The position numbers and the translations under genes are program-made. Shown in pieces: positions 47,912 to 56,806 of a stretch of DNA of 64,000 nt. Every line of letters begins with the position of its first letter. Within the stretch, counting starts at the first letter, position 1. Under the pieces are notes generated by a model. That model was not told the DNA's origin. It saw only the letters and a list, made by a program, of their open reading frames with translations, and ran no database searches. The stretch lies in NCBI GenBank assembly GCA_001897445.1, contig MKSX01000010.1:83942-147941 (forward strand), written 5' to 3'. This DNA is from Alphaproteobacteria bacterium 33-17. GTDB lineage: Bacteria; Pseudomonadota; Alphaproteobacteria; Rickettsiales; 33-17.

Positions 47912-49033
47912 TTACTTCCCTTTCGCCTGATTTTCTTGTGCCTTTTGATCTACCATGCTTCTAAAATCAGCTATAGCTTTATGGCTAGTTCCTAACTCAT
48001 TTAATATTAGGTTAGAAATCTCAGGAAGAAGTCCTTCTATATTAAATTTTTTGCATACTGATGCGTAGTCACGAAACTTTGTAATATATGCCTCAAATTG
48101 AGCATCGGTAAGTGGCTCGCTATTCGCTTTATAATCAGCCGCTATCATCTTACCGATGTAAGGCAAAGATTCCTTAAGTTTGTTATAATACTTAGGCGAG
48201 AGGTTTTCAAAATAATTAAGTGGCATATCGGGAATATTATTTTTGGCTAACAATTCCTTAAATTGCTTTTCTCCAGCAGCTTTAAGAGCATTTGCAATAT
48301 CATCGGTTTTTGCCGACTGTAAAGGTGTTTTATTATTTATAGTCTTTATATTAACATCCGCTTTTGCTGCTATAAGTGCTTTTACTACCTCTAAATGACG
48401 ACCAATTACTGCACAATGTAAAGCTGTATGGCCAAATTCATCATATAAACTAAGATCCGCTTTTGCTGATATAAGAGCATTGACTACCTCTAGGTATCCA
48501 GACAATGCTGCAATGTGTAATGGTGACATACCTAATTCATTTTTTGTATTAACTTCAACACCTAATGCAATATATAAAAGCGCAGGTTTTAATTCATTAA
48601 TTTGAATAGTCATGTATAACAAAGTATTATCAGAAAATCTTTGATCATTTAAATTTTGTAAAAAATTTGAAAACCCTTGAGGATCATGTTTAGCTTTTTC
48701 AAGTATAACCCTTGCCCAATCTTTCCAATAATCTAATAGTTTGTCATTTGTACCTGCACCTTCAAGAATATGTATAATTTCTTCAGATTTGATATAAATT
48801 ATTGCTTTATTTAAAGATGTTTTGCCTTCTTTATCCCTTGCATTAACGTCTGCACCTAAAGCTATAAGAGATTTAACTATATCTACATGACCATTTTCTA
48901 TTGCCAAATGTAGCAGTGGGTTTCCCTCTTTATCTTTTAAGTTGACATCCTTACCTTGGGCTATAAGTACATTAAGTGTATCTAAATCACCTTTTATAAC
49001 AGCTTCTACTAAAGCTTCTTCCATACTTTTCAT
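47912..49033 (-). CDS. Ankyrin repeat protein, paralogue of the next gene
   Basis: A 373-residue protein with two ankyrin blocks (about residues 8-85 and 145-240) separated by a helical insert (LDYWKDWARVILEKAKHD). The C-terminal part matches its neighbour at 46.8 kb: FKELLAKNNIPDMPLNYF, YIGKMIAADYKANSEPLT, LLPEISNLILNELGTS and the closing DQKAQENQAKGK. The shared 130-residue tail looks like a distinct domain. It is first in a two-gene unit. A second ATG at 49024 could be the start. Confidence 0.87.
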   Translation of the reverse strand: MKSMEEALVEAVIKGDLDTLNVLIAQGKDVNLKDKEGNPLLHLAIENGHVDIVKSLIALGADVNARDKEGKTSLNKAIIYIKSEEIIHILEGAGTNDKLLDYWKDWARVILEKAKHDPQGFSNFLQNLNDQRFSDNTLLYMTIQINELKPALLYIALGVEVNTKNELGMSPLHIAALSGYLEVVNALISAKADLSLYDEFGHTALHCAVIGRHLEVVKALIAAKADVNIKTINNKTPLQSAKTDDIANALKAAGEKQFKELLAKNNIPDMPLNYFENLSPKYYNKLKESLPYIGKMIAADYKANSEPLTDAQFEAYITKFRDYASVCKKFNIEGLLPEISNLILNELGTSHKAIADFRSMVDQKAQENQAKGK

Positions 49034-49250
49034 AATTTATACCATTAATAATTCTTAAAAATTTAAGCAAAAAATAATATAATATTAACTATTTGTCAAT
49101 ATAGTTTTAATATAATATTTCTATTTATAGAGCTATTTAAATTTATGATAACTTATTATAGCCCCTTCAAATTCCTCAATTTAAGTATTTCTTTTCCTGA
49201 AAAAAGTATTATTGTGAGAGCCAGAAAGAATATAAAAAAGGTTAAATATC

Positions 49251-50570
49251 ATGAAAATATATGTTCATAATACTCTTACTAAGCAGGTAGAAGAGTTTAT
49301 GCCTGAAAGTGATAATATAAAAATGTATGTTTGCGGCCCTACGGTTTATGACAGACCACACATAGGAAATGCAAGATCGGCGTTAGTATATGACCTTTTT
49401 TACAGGTTTTTCAGGGAAATGTATGGCCGTGAAAACGTAACTTACGTTAGAAATATTACAGATGTAGATGATAAAATCATAGCAAAAGCTAAGGAAAATG
49501 GTGTTAAAGTCCATGATTTAACCCGCGAAATAACAGATTTATTTCATGACGACCTTAATTATCTTGGCTGCTTGCTACCTAATTTTGAGCCGAAAGCTAC
49601 TGAAAACATTGATAAAATGATAGAAATCATAGCACACCTTATTCAAAATAAGCATGCATATGTAGCTAATAACCACGTATATTTTAGCGTTGAGACTGAT
49701 GAAAACTATGGCAAACTTGCAGGCAGGAACTTAGATGAACTAAAAGCAGGGGCAAGGATAGAAGTTGAGGAAAATAAGCACCATCCGGCGGATTTTGTAC
49801 TTTGGAAGCCTATGGATAGCGAAGATACCTTAGACAGCGTTTTTGATAGCCCGTGGGGCAAAGGCAGACCCGGCTGGCATATAGAATGTTCAGCTATGAG
49901 CAGTAGATATTTGGGTAATAATTTTGACTTCCATGGTGGTGGTGCAGACCTTATGTTCCCACATCATACTAACGAAATCGCCCAAAGTACCTGCGCTTTC
50001 AAAGGATCACATTATGCAAAATACTGGGTTCATAATGGCTTTGTGACAGTAGATGGCGAAAAAATGAGTAAGTCTTTAGGCAATTTTACAACCGTATATG
50101 ATATGCGAGAAAAGGGCATAGATGGTAGCGCTCTTCGCTTAGCACTTCTTAGCACGCATTACCGTAAACCACTGGATTTTAACGAAAAATTACTTGATGA
50201 CTCCGAAAAAGCACTTAAGGCATTTAGAAAAAATCTAAGTCATAATGATCATTTCAGGGATGATGAGATCTTAGAGTATTTAGCTGATGACCTTAATATA
50301 TCCATGGTTATAGCCCGCCTTCATGAGCTTAGCCGCGACAATACTGACGAGTCAGTTGCTAAACTAAACTGGGCTTTAGACTTACTTGGTCTAAATTATA
50401 CTACAAAAATCCATACAATCAGTGACTTAGAGATAGAAAGTCTGATACATGACAGGCAAGATGCAAAACTCCAGAAAAACTATGCTGAAGCCGATAAAAT
50501 AAGGCAGTACCTTCTTGATCAAGGGATTACGATTGAGGATACTAAGGATGGGACTAAATATTACAGGTAA
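49251..50570 (+). CDS. cysS: Cysteinyl-tRNA synthetase
   Basis: A class I synthetase that charges tRNA-Cys. The 439-residue protein has the zinc-site Cys28 in MYVCGPTVYDRPHIGN, which also carries the HIGN signature (37-40). It also has GWHIECSAMS, the zinc-binding FPHHTNEIAQS, and KMSKSLGN near residue 269. The C-terminal anticodon-binding region is slightly short. An AAGGTTAAATATC leader precedes the ATG. Confidence 0.96.
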   Translation: MKIYVHNTLTKQVEEFMPESDNIKMYVCGPTVYDRPHIGNARSALVYDLFYRFFREMYGRENVTYVRNITDVDDKIIAKAKENGVKVHDLTREITDLFHDDLNYLGCLLPNFEPKATENIDKMIEIIAHLIQNKHAYVANNHVYFSVETDENYGKLAGRNLDELKAGARIEVEENKHHPADFVLWKPMDSEDTLDSVFDSPWGKGRPGWHIECSAMSSRYLGNNFDFHGGGADLMFPHHTNEIAQSTCAFKGSHYAKYWVHNGFVTVDGEKMSKSLGNFTTVYDMREKGIDGSALRLALLSTHYRKPLDFNEKLLDDSEKALKAFRKNLSHNDHFRDDEILEYLADDLNISMVIARLHELSRDNTDESVAKLNWALDLLGLNYTTKIHTISDLEIESLIHDRQDAKLQKNYAEADKIRQYLLDQGITIEDTKDGTKYYR

Positions 50571-50575
50571 CAACA

Positions 50576-51412
50576 ATGCATAAAATTTCAAAGTTTAATG
50601 ATTTAATAGAAAAATACGACCTATTTTTATTTGACCTTTGGGGTGTTGTGCATGATGGAAATTCATTATATATCAATGTGTTAAACACCTTAAAAGAATT
50701 AAAACGTCAAAATAAAAAGGTGCATTTTATATCAAACGCCCCTCGCCTTAATTCGGCTGTAAAACCCGTACTTGAAAGGCTTGGCGTTAACCCTGACCTA
50801 TACAGTGGTATAACCTCATCTGGCGATACCTGCTATGAGATGCTTAAAACTAAAACTTATGGTGAAAAATATACTTATATTGGTCTTGATAAAGATATCG
50901 GCATGATTGATGATTTAGGATATTTTAGGATAAATCCAGGATATTATCCTGATTTTATCCTGTGCCATGGATATTTTGGAGATAATCGTGATGATGAAAT
51001 TCACAATATTCTAGAAATGGGAATTTCTAAAAATTTAACCATGATCTGTGTAAATCCTGACCTCACAGTTATCAACATGGGAAGAACTCTTTACTGCGCT
51101 GGTAAAATAGCTGAAAAATATAAAGACATGGGCGGAAACGTTAAATATTTCGGCAAGCCATACGAGGATATTTATAATCTTGTATGCCATAACTATGATA
51201 CCCCAAAGTCCAGGATTTTGGCAGTGGGTGATAGTTTGTATACAGATATTCTGGGGGCAAATAACTTTGGTATAGATTCCTGCCTTGTTACTCAGGGAAT
51301 TTTTAACGAAAAACTTGGCAAACATTTAGAGAATAGTATATTTACTAATAATATCAACGACTTAAGCAGTAAGTATAATGCAAGACCAAGCCACATTATT
51401 CACGAGTTTTAA
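50576..51412 (+). CDS. HAD hydrolase, TIGR01459-like (NagD type)
   Basis: A 278-residue haloacid-dehalogenase-fold phosphatase. The nucleophile Asp20 lies in FDLWGVVHDG; the usual second Asp is Trp, as in the alphaproteobacterial TIGR01459 group. The C2-type cap follows, and the late motif AVGDSLYTDILGANNFG carries the metal-binding Asp pair. It is 5 bases after cysS and overlaps the next gene by 35 bases. Substrate unknown. Confidence 0.85.
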   Translation: MHKISKFNDLIEKYDLFLFDLWGVVHDGNSLYINVLNTLKELKRQNKKVHFISNAPRLNSAVKPVLERLGVNPDLYSGITSSGDTCYEMLKTKTYGEKYTYIGLDKDIGMIDDLGYFRINPGYYPDFILCHGYFGDNRDDEIHNILEMGISKNLTMICVNPDLTVINMGRTLYCAGKIAEKYKDMGGNVKYFGKPYEDIYNLVCHNYDTPKSRILAVGDSLYTDILGANNFGIDSCLVTQGIFNEKLGKHLENSIFTNNINDLSSKYNARPSHIIHEF

Positions 51413-52037
51413 TATCTCCAGGGATGTTTTAGGCATACCTGATAAAGCAATCAAAAACCATATCTATACCGCAGAATACTGGTATTTCTTAGGCGATGAG
51501 GATGTTGATAATATCATGAAATCTATACTGATCATCAACAAGTTTCATAGCTATTTTCATTTTGAGCAGACCGCACTGTACCTATTCAAGGCTTTGATAA
51601 ATAAAGAAAAGAGCGCGTATTATATTGAAAAATCCTTATTTCAGGATCATCAGAATAAAGCGGCAATAGATGCTAAAAATGGTAAGGAATTAGGCATAGA
51701 AGACATCCTTGGATACCCGCACAATATAAGGACAGATGACGACTTTTTAAAATTTGCGCTAATTGATTACACCCCAGCAGAACTACTTTTTAGCCATAGA
51801 AAATTATTCATGCAAGCAACTGAATTTTATAGAAATAATGACATTATAAACGCTGAAAAATTCATTGATGATGCAATTAATTTGATAGAAGAAAAACATG
51901 ATTTATATCATAAAAATGCAGCCATTTGCTACCTAAAACGAGCTTATATATTTGAAAAACATGACCGAATTGAACTAGCTAAAAACGACCGCATTAAAGC
52001 AAATGATTTATACAACTGGCTTGCAAATACCATATAA
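51378..52037 (+). CDS. Hypothetical helical protein
   Basis: An unrecognised 219-residue protein. The last 80 residues contain two TPR-like helix pairs (FYRNNDIINAEKFIDDAINL and AICYLKRAYIFEKHDRIELA). It has no signal peptide. It begins inside the 3' end of the HAD gene and is followed directly by a strong terminator, so cysS, the HAD gene and this one form a unit. Confidence 0.6.
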   Translation: MQDQATLFTSFNISRDVLGIPDKAIKNHIYTAEYWYFLGDEDVDNIMKSILIINKFHSYFHFEQTALYLFKALINKEKSAYYIEKSLFQDHQNKAAIDAKNGKELGIEDILGYPHNIRTDDDFLKFALIDYTPAELLFSHRKLFMQATEFYRNNDIINAEKFIDDAINLIEEKHDLYHKNAAICYLKRAYIFEKHDRIELAKNDRIKANDLYNWLANTI

Positions 52038-52068
52038 GTAAAGCCCTGCAAACATTCAGGGCTTTACT
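52037..52068. terminator. Bidirectional terminator
   Basis: AGTAAAGCCCTG pairs perfectly over 12 bp with CAGGGCTTTACT around an 8-nt loop, between converging genes. Confidence 0.85.
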
Positions 52069-52080
52069 CATTAGCGATTC

Positions 52081-53475
52081 TTAGCTCATATGTATAGTAT
52101 TAGACTTTTTATTACGCTCATCTATAATCCTCTGCTTGAAGTCCCTTGACTTACTTGCAGTTTCTCTATTGATAATCGATAAAGATTGCAAATCTCTTGA
52201 ACTTAGATATTTAGCAATATGCTCTGTACCTATTTCAAATGGTAGAGCGTTAAGGCATGTATTAGAGTTTGTAAGTTCAGCATCTGATTCTGTTGAAACA
52301 GCAGGAACCTCTTCAGTAGCGTTTTTAATTAAACTTTTTGTCATGTCTTTAGTTAAAGCTTGTGTTTTTTGCATAGCTTCTTTAAACATTTCATTACCTA
52401 AATCAGGGTTGGTAACAAACTTGACTAAATCTTCTATTGAAAAATCTTCAATAAAATTTGGAATAATCTGATCAATAACACTAATAATTTTTACGATAAT
52501 GTTTTGATTTAATGATTGATACTTTTTTAATACTATTGAACATAATCTAAAATCATATTTTATTAGATCTACAATTTGTAAGTTAGAATTTAATAAATTT
52601 ATAGCATTATCATTTGTTATATCATTTAAGAGAACAGGATCACATTTAGCTAAATTAATAATTTGATCAAAACTAACATTTAGTCTCAGTAAATTGATAA
52701 TTCCTTTTGAATTTAGCAAAGCAAAACAATCAACATTATTCAGACTTCTAATTTGATTAAAAGTAAGATCAGTCTGCATTAACAGTTCTATAATATTAAA
52801 AATTCTAGAGCTAATTTCATTTGATTCATTGCATTTAAATATATCAACTATTTCATCAAAGCTTATTTGCTTAGTATTTAATAATAAAACAATCAATTCA
52901 TGATGATCAGATATAGAATATATACTTATTTCAATAAGACTTTGAATTTGTTCAAAGGTAATATGTGAATCTAATAATTTTATAATACGATCACTATAAA
53001 ACAAATCTATATTTTTATTAATCAGGTAAATAATTTGATCAAAGGTAATATTCGCATCTAATAATTCTATAATGTTAGCAGAGCTTTTAATTATTAAATT
53101 ATTTGTGGTCGTGTATTTAGATAATTTAATAATTTGATCAAAGGTAATATTTGAATCCAGCAATTCTATGATATTTTCACTAATATCAATAACATACTCA
53201 TTAGTTTCCAAAAGAATCATAATTTGATCGAAACTAATATTTGCGTTGAATAGTGTTATAACATTACTAAATATATTAGTTGAACTACTATAATGTGTAC
53301 TCTTAAATTTTAGGAGAGTAATTATATTCTCCAAACTCATTTTATCAGTATGAAATAATTGTATAATATCATCAAGATGTAGAAGAAAATCCATATAGCA
53401 TTCTGGATCAATCTTATCTTTATTTATCTTGATATATTCAATTAATTGTTTTTCATTTAATATACTAAACTTCAT
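52081..53475 (-). CDS. Solenoid repeat protein with C-terminal F-box
   Basis: A 464-residue protein without signal peptide. Residues about 30-340 carry seven or eight units of 32-38 residues with the core NIIELLDSNITFDQIIKL, a repeat family I do not recognise. The C-terminus (about 410-455) reads ALPFEIGTEHIAKYLSSRDL, then QSLSIINRETASKSRDF. This fits an F-box (L-P-x-E-I, then D-L, L, and N-R) by which host ubiquitin-ligase adaptors bind Skp1. An effector role is inferred. ATG 53475 is chosen over the GTG at 53481 because AAAGG lies just upstream of it. Confidence 0.7.
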   Translation of the reverse strand: MKFSILNEKQLIEYIKINKDKIDPECYMDFLLHLDDIIQLFHTDKMSLENIITLLKFKSTHYSSSTNIFSNVITLFNANISFDQIMILLETNEYVIDISENIIELLDSNITFDQIIKLSKYTTTNNLIIKSSANIIELLDANITFDQIIYLINKNIDLFYSDRIIKLLDSHITFEQIQSLIEISIYSISDHHELIVLLLNTKQISFDEIVDIFKCNESNEISSRIFNIIELLMQTDLTFNQIRSLNNVDCFALLNSKGIINLLRLNVSFDQIINLAKCDPVLLNDITNDNAINLLNSNLQIVDLIKYDFRLCSIVLKKYQSLNQNIIVKIISVIDQIIPNFIEDFSIEDLVKFVTNPDLGNEMFKEAMQKTQALTKDMTKSLIKNATEEVPAVSTESDAELTNSNTCLNALPFEIGTEHIAKYLSSRDLQSLSIINRETASKSRDFKQRIIDERNKKSNTIHMS

Positions 53476-53586
53476 TACCACCTTTCTAAACCATTAATTA
53501 ATACAATACAACTAACGTTTCATTAATAAAATGTCAATATTTATTAAAATTTATATGGGAAAATATGATATGTATAGTAATTTTTA

Positions 53587-54234
53587 CTAACTGATTTTCA
53601 CTTTAGGGGCTTTAGGTTTGGTAAGTCTTACAACTACTGTATTTGCTATAAGATCATGAATTGCCCTGTGACGAAGCTCAAATTTAGCAAAAATCATAGG
53701 AACTAAAAAGGTTATCGCAGTAATAACAGATGATATATTGCGAACGACTAACTGGAATATATTAGGTTTAGAATACGTTCTGCTATCAAGAATTCTAAGA
53801 CCAAAGAGCCATTTTCCTGGAGAAGTTGAGTATTTATTATTAACCCAAATTAAAAAACCTATACTTAATGCAAGCACTGTTCCCTGAGTTAGAATCTGAG
53901 ATAATATATAATTATTCATAAAATCCATATTCATGATTCGAGGGTCATTAAACGCTTTTATCAGACTTGGAAATCCAGGGTCTTTCGACAGATATGACAT
54001 AATAATTTGCTGACCTTCCTTTACAACTTCAAACTTCGATTTAAAAATCCAGGTTATGAAATGTATAAGCGGATAAGATATAAATGTAATAAGCATAAGA
54101 TCAAAAGAAGCAGCATAAATGCGGCGAGAAACTTTTGGATATGAAATATTTAGCTCACCAGTTTTTTGAGGATATACCAAAAGCTTTGGATTTATTGTCT
54201 CTTCTTTTAAAAACGGCAAATATTTTTTTAACAT
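53587..54234 (-). CDS. RDD family membrane protein
   Basis: A 215-residue protein with three or four transmembrane helices. The RDD pattern is visible: an Arg and Asp in the first helix (SRRIYAASFDLMLI), then STSPGKWLFGLRILD, and ELRHRAIHDLIANTVVV at the end. RDD proteins are of unclear function, some linked to transport. It lies 3 bases after virB9, so it is cotranscribed with virB8-virB9 and may serve that complex; this is inference. Confidence 0.82.
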   Translation of the reverse strand: MLKKYLPFLKEETINPKLLVYPQKTGELNISYPKVSRRIYAASFDLMLITFISYPLIHFITWIFKSKFEVVKEGQQIIMSYLSKDPGFPSLIKAFNDPRIMNMDFMNNYILSQILTQGTVLALSIGFLIWVNNKYSTSPGKWLFGLRILDSRTYSKPNIFQLVVRNISSVITAITFLVPMIFAKFELRHRAIHDLIANTVVVRLTKPKAPKVKIS

Positions 54235-54237
54235 ATC

Positions 54238-55032
54238 TTACTTTCTAAGGGTAACCTTTTCTGAGGGTTTCTTCTTTTTCACACTATCTGCAAGATCTAA
54301 AGGCAATGTTTCATTGAAAATACAAACAATGTCAGGACCATTACGAAGTGTAAATCTGCTAGCAACTCTTTCAATAACAATGTATTTTCCCGCTACACGG
54401 AAGTTCACAACAGACTCTTTTGCCTGAGAATCTACTAAGAATATTGCAGGAACCTCAGCATTTTTATCTCTAAATTCCATATAGGTGAATTCACCATCAT
54501 CAAACACCTTAACAGGAGCCATGGCATCAGGACCGCTCATAGTATAATTAAAGTTGTATTTTTCAGGATTTGATAAGTCAGGTAAAGCTATACCACCATT
54601 ACCGCCAATACCAGCGCCAATGCCAGCTGTACCCTCTTCAGGATATACGAATTTTACGTTAAATACCATTTCGGGATCGTTAATATCTGTAGCTTCCTTA
54701 CCGTGAAGCTCAAAATGATATACTCTTTTATTAGTAATTAAAGTCATATTTGTAGTAGGATTTGCTTCAACTGGCTTTAAAAACAAACGCTTTCCTGATG
54801 GGACTAACTGCCATGCAACCGAGTCACCTATTGAAATATTGTCAATTGTTTCTGACTCCTCAAACTCAATGCTTGCCTGATATCCGAAAAATCCCGTAAA
54901 CTTAATTACATCTTCAGGGTTGTAAACAACAACACGAAGCCTTCCATCAATCATTGTAGGCTTAGGTTCTCTAAGCGCATGAGCGCTTGTTGTTGTTAAT
55001 AAAACTATAATAAAAGCAGCGATTACCTTCAT
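54238..55032 (-). CDS. virB9: Type IV secretion protein VirB9
   Basis: A component of the outer-membrane core complex of the P-type (VirB/Rvh) type IV secretion system. The 264-residue protein has a signal peptide (ending SAHA, residue 19). The N-terminal domain is marked by DGRLRVVVYNPEDVIKFTG and ISIGDSVAWQLVPSGKRLFLKP. A full C-terminal domain includes FNYTMSGPDAMAPVKVFDDG, the VirB7-binding half. It therefore resembles the full-length, not the shortened, Rickettsiales copy. Confidence 0.9.
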   Translation of the reverse strand: MKVIAAFIIVLLTTTSAHALREPKPTMIDGRLRVVVYNPEDVIKFTGFFGYQASIEFEESETIDNISIGDSVAWQLVPSGKRLFLKPVEANPTTNMTLITNKRVYHFELHGKEATDINDPEMVFNVKFVYPEEGTAGIGAGIGGNGGIALPDLSNPEKYNFNYTMSGPDAMAPVKVFDDGEFTYMEFRDKNAEVPAIFLVDSQAKESVVNFRVAGKYIVIERVASRFTLRNGPDIVCIFNETLPLDLADSVKKKKPSEKVTLRK

Positions 55033-55050
55033 ATAAATACATCCAATATC

Positions 55051-55746
55051 TTATTTATCAATAATTCTATACTCATTAACTTGAAAAATCAAAGGTTTTT
55101 GATACTCAATAATATCTTTAATATTTGTAAGCTCAAAACGGAGGAAGACTTTTTTATCAATAGTTACCTGTTCACCTTTGGCATAGTCCATTTTCATACT
55201 TTTAATAGTAACTTCAGCCTCTTCTGCATTTTGATTCTGGTCTAATAAAAATCTTATATTAATATTTTGTGGCATAATTTTAATAAAATCTTTATTTTGG
55301 CTAATTTGGGCGTCATTTTCAAAATTTTGAATATCTTTAAAGAAGCTCTTAAGCACTGATTTTGATGAATTTCTTCTAATATAATCTATTTGCTGAGTGA
55401 TATTTGCAGTATCATAAACTTCGTATTTACTAACGTATTTTTTAAGCATAAATTCTGCTACAGCCAATTGTTCGGAAATTGGGTGAGTAAGCTCTGTTAA
55501 TGTCAGCTTCTGCTTTGTTTCATCTTTAATACTGGTAAAGTAGAAATATTCTTCTGTGCCAAATGTGCCGTCTTTATATGTAGCAAACAAAATAGAAGTC
55601 ATGGCCATGATCAGGGTTAATATAAGAGCTATGAAGATACGCTGACTGGCTGGATAAACATAATTAAATGAATACCACTCAAGGGCATCATGATAATAAT
55701 CCCCAGACTTTAAGTTTCTAAATATTGATTTTTGAATATCATCCAT
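55051..55746 (-). CDS. virB8: Type IV secretion protein VirB8
   Basis: A bitopic inner-membrane protein that assembles the secretion channel. It has 231 residues with a short cytoplasmic N-terminus and one transmembrane helix (about 36-57, IFIALILTLIMAMTSILFATY). The NTF2-like periplasmic domain includes AVAEFMLKKYVSKYEVYD, NIRFLLDQNQNAEEAEVTIKS and the closing NEYRIIDK. It is first of virB8-virB9-RDD. VirB10, VirB11 and VirD4 are not adjacent, so the system is split over several loci. Confidence 0.88.
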   Translation of the reverse strand: MDDIQKSIFRNLKSGDYYHDALEWYSFNYVYPASQRIFIALILTLIMAMTSILFATYKDGTFGTEEYFYFTSIKDETKQKLTLTELTHPISEQLAVAEFMLKKYVSKYEVYDTANITQQIDYIRRNSSKSVLKSFFKDIQNFENDAQISQNKDFIKIMPQNINIRFLLDQNQNAEEAEVTIKSMKMDYAKGEQVTIDKKVFLRFELTNIKDIIEYQKPLIFQVNEYRIIDK

Positions 55747-55901
55747 TATTTTAGCAGAAACAATTCATTTATTATTAATACTTTATCATAATATTTTACT
55801 TACTACAACTGTTAGCAGCCTATTACAGAAATTACTTGCAAAATATTTACGGTAATTATATAAGTTTTCATAATTCCATTACATGTAAATGGTTACAAAT
55901 T

Positions 55902-56013
55902 ATTAGAGCTAAGATATTTTAATAATGGTAAAGGAATGACGAGCGAAGTGTAGAAATACTCTACATGAGCAAGGAAATGACGCATACCAATATTATAAAG
56001 ACTTAGCTATAAT
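55902..56013 (+). repeat. Family A element, copy 5 (abutting tRNA-Thr)
   Basis: The core is AGGAATGACGAGCGAA, a variant stem TGTAG/CTACA, then GAGCAAGGAAATGACGCAT. Arms 55902-55930 and 55985-56013 pair at about 23 of 29 positions, with AGCTAAG/CTTAGCT as an exact block. The right arm ends on the base before the tRNA-Thr 5' end and includes TATAAT. Confidence 0.88.
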
Positions 56014-56088
56014 GCCGCTATAGCTCAGTGGTAGAGCACTTCATTGGTAATGAAGAGGTCGAAGGTTCGATTCTTTCTAGCGGCACCA
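56014..56088 (+). tRNA. tRNA-Thr (anticodon GGU)
   Basis: A full cloverleaf: the 7-bp acceptor GCCGCTA pairs with TAGCGGC, the D-arm is AGCTCAGTGGTAGAGC, the anticodon arm is CTTCA-TTGGTAA-TGAAG with GGT, and the T-arm contains GGTTCGATTC. CCA is encoded. Confidence 0.97.
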
Positions 56089-56170
56089 TTAAATTTCCCT
56101 TAAATTATTGATTTTCCTAAAAAAAACTTTAGTATAACTAGTTAAATCCATTGTGATTGCAGGAAAATAT

Positions 56171-56794
56171 ATGGGATCCAGCCTTACTTGCCAGCTTAAA
56201 GAAGCCTTAATGAACGCTATTTTCGATAATAATAAAGATGCAGTGCTGGAAATAATTCATGGCGATTTTGATATTAATTTTGTTGATGAAAATGGCACTA
56301 CTCCTCTTATTTCAGCATGTGAACTTGGACATGAAAAGATAGTGGGCATATTGTTAAAGAAAGGCGCTGATAAAACTATGCAAGATATTAATGGCAATAC
56401 AGCCCTACATTATGCAGCTGAGAATAATGACTATAATATTGCTGTTCTTCTACTTCAAAAACCCGCATGTATTGAAATTTGTAACAAACTCAAACAAACA
56501 CCTTTAGATATTGCGATTTTTAATAATCATTTAGAAGTTACAGCCGCGCTGATACTTAAAGGCGCGGAAATAAGATTCAAAGAATCTGATGATAAAAAAA
56601 TTAAAAAAATTATTTTATCAACCAATCCCATAAAAATGGCACGCTCAGTTATTACTAAACTTAACCAAGTGCAGCTAACAAAGTTTATAGAAGATAAAGA
56701 GTCTATGCCAAGCCCTGTTCCCAAGTGGCGTTCGGAAATTGACTCTGAAGCAGTGCTTGCTAATTCTTCAGCAGTTTCAACAGGGAAATATTAA
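56171..56794 (+). CDS. Ankyrin repeat protein
   Basis: A 207-residue protein with about four ankyrin units (residues about 10-145), for example NGTTPLISACELGHEKIVGI and NGNTALHYAAENNDYNIAVL. A polar tail follows. AGGA lies 6 bases before the ATG at 56171, which is preferred over the GTG at 56153. It forms a pair with the next ankyrin gene, 12 bases away. Unlike the ankyrin proteins at 47-49 kb, it lacks the F-box-like tail. Confidence 0.85.
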   Translation: MGSSLTCQLKEALMNAIFDNNKDAVLEIIHGDFDINFVDENGTTPLISACELGHEKIVGILLKKGADKTMQDINGNTALHYAAENNDYNIAVLLLQKPACIEICNKLKQTPLDIAIFNNHLEVTAALILKGAEIRFKESDDKKIKKIILSTNPIKMARSVITKLNQVQLTKFIEDKESMPSPVPKWRSEIDSEAVLANSSAVSTGKY

Positions 56795-56806
56795 TATAGG
56801 AATATC

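Noticed and set aside
30606..56013. Family A as integron attC sites
   Set aside because: The structure is palindromic with a size near that of attC, but the required RYYYAAC and GTTRRRY ends are missing and the copies are dispersed, not in a cassette array.
56008..56013. TATAAT as the tRNA-Thr promoter -10
   Set aside because: It directly touches the mature 5' end, so transcription would start inside the tRNA; it is better explained as part of the family A arm.
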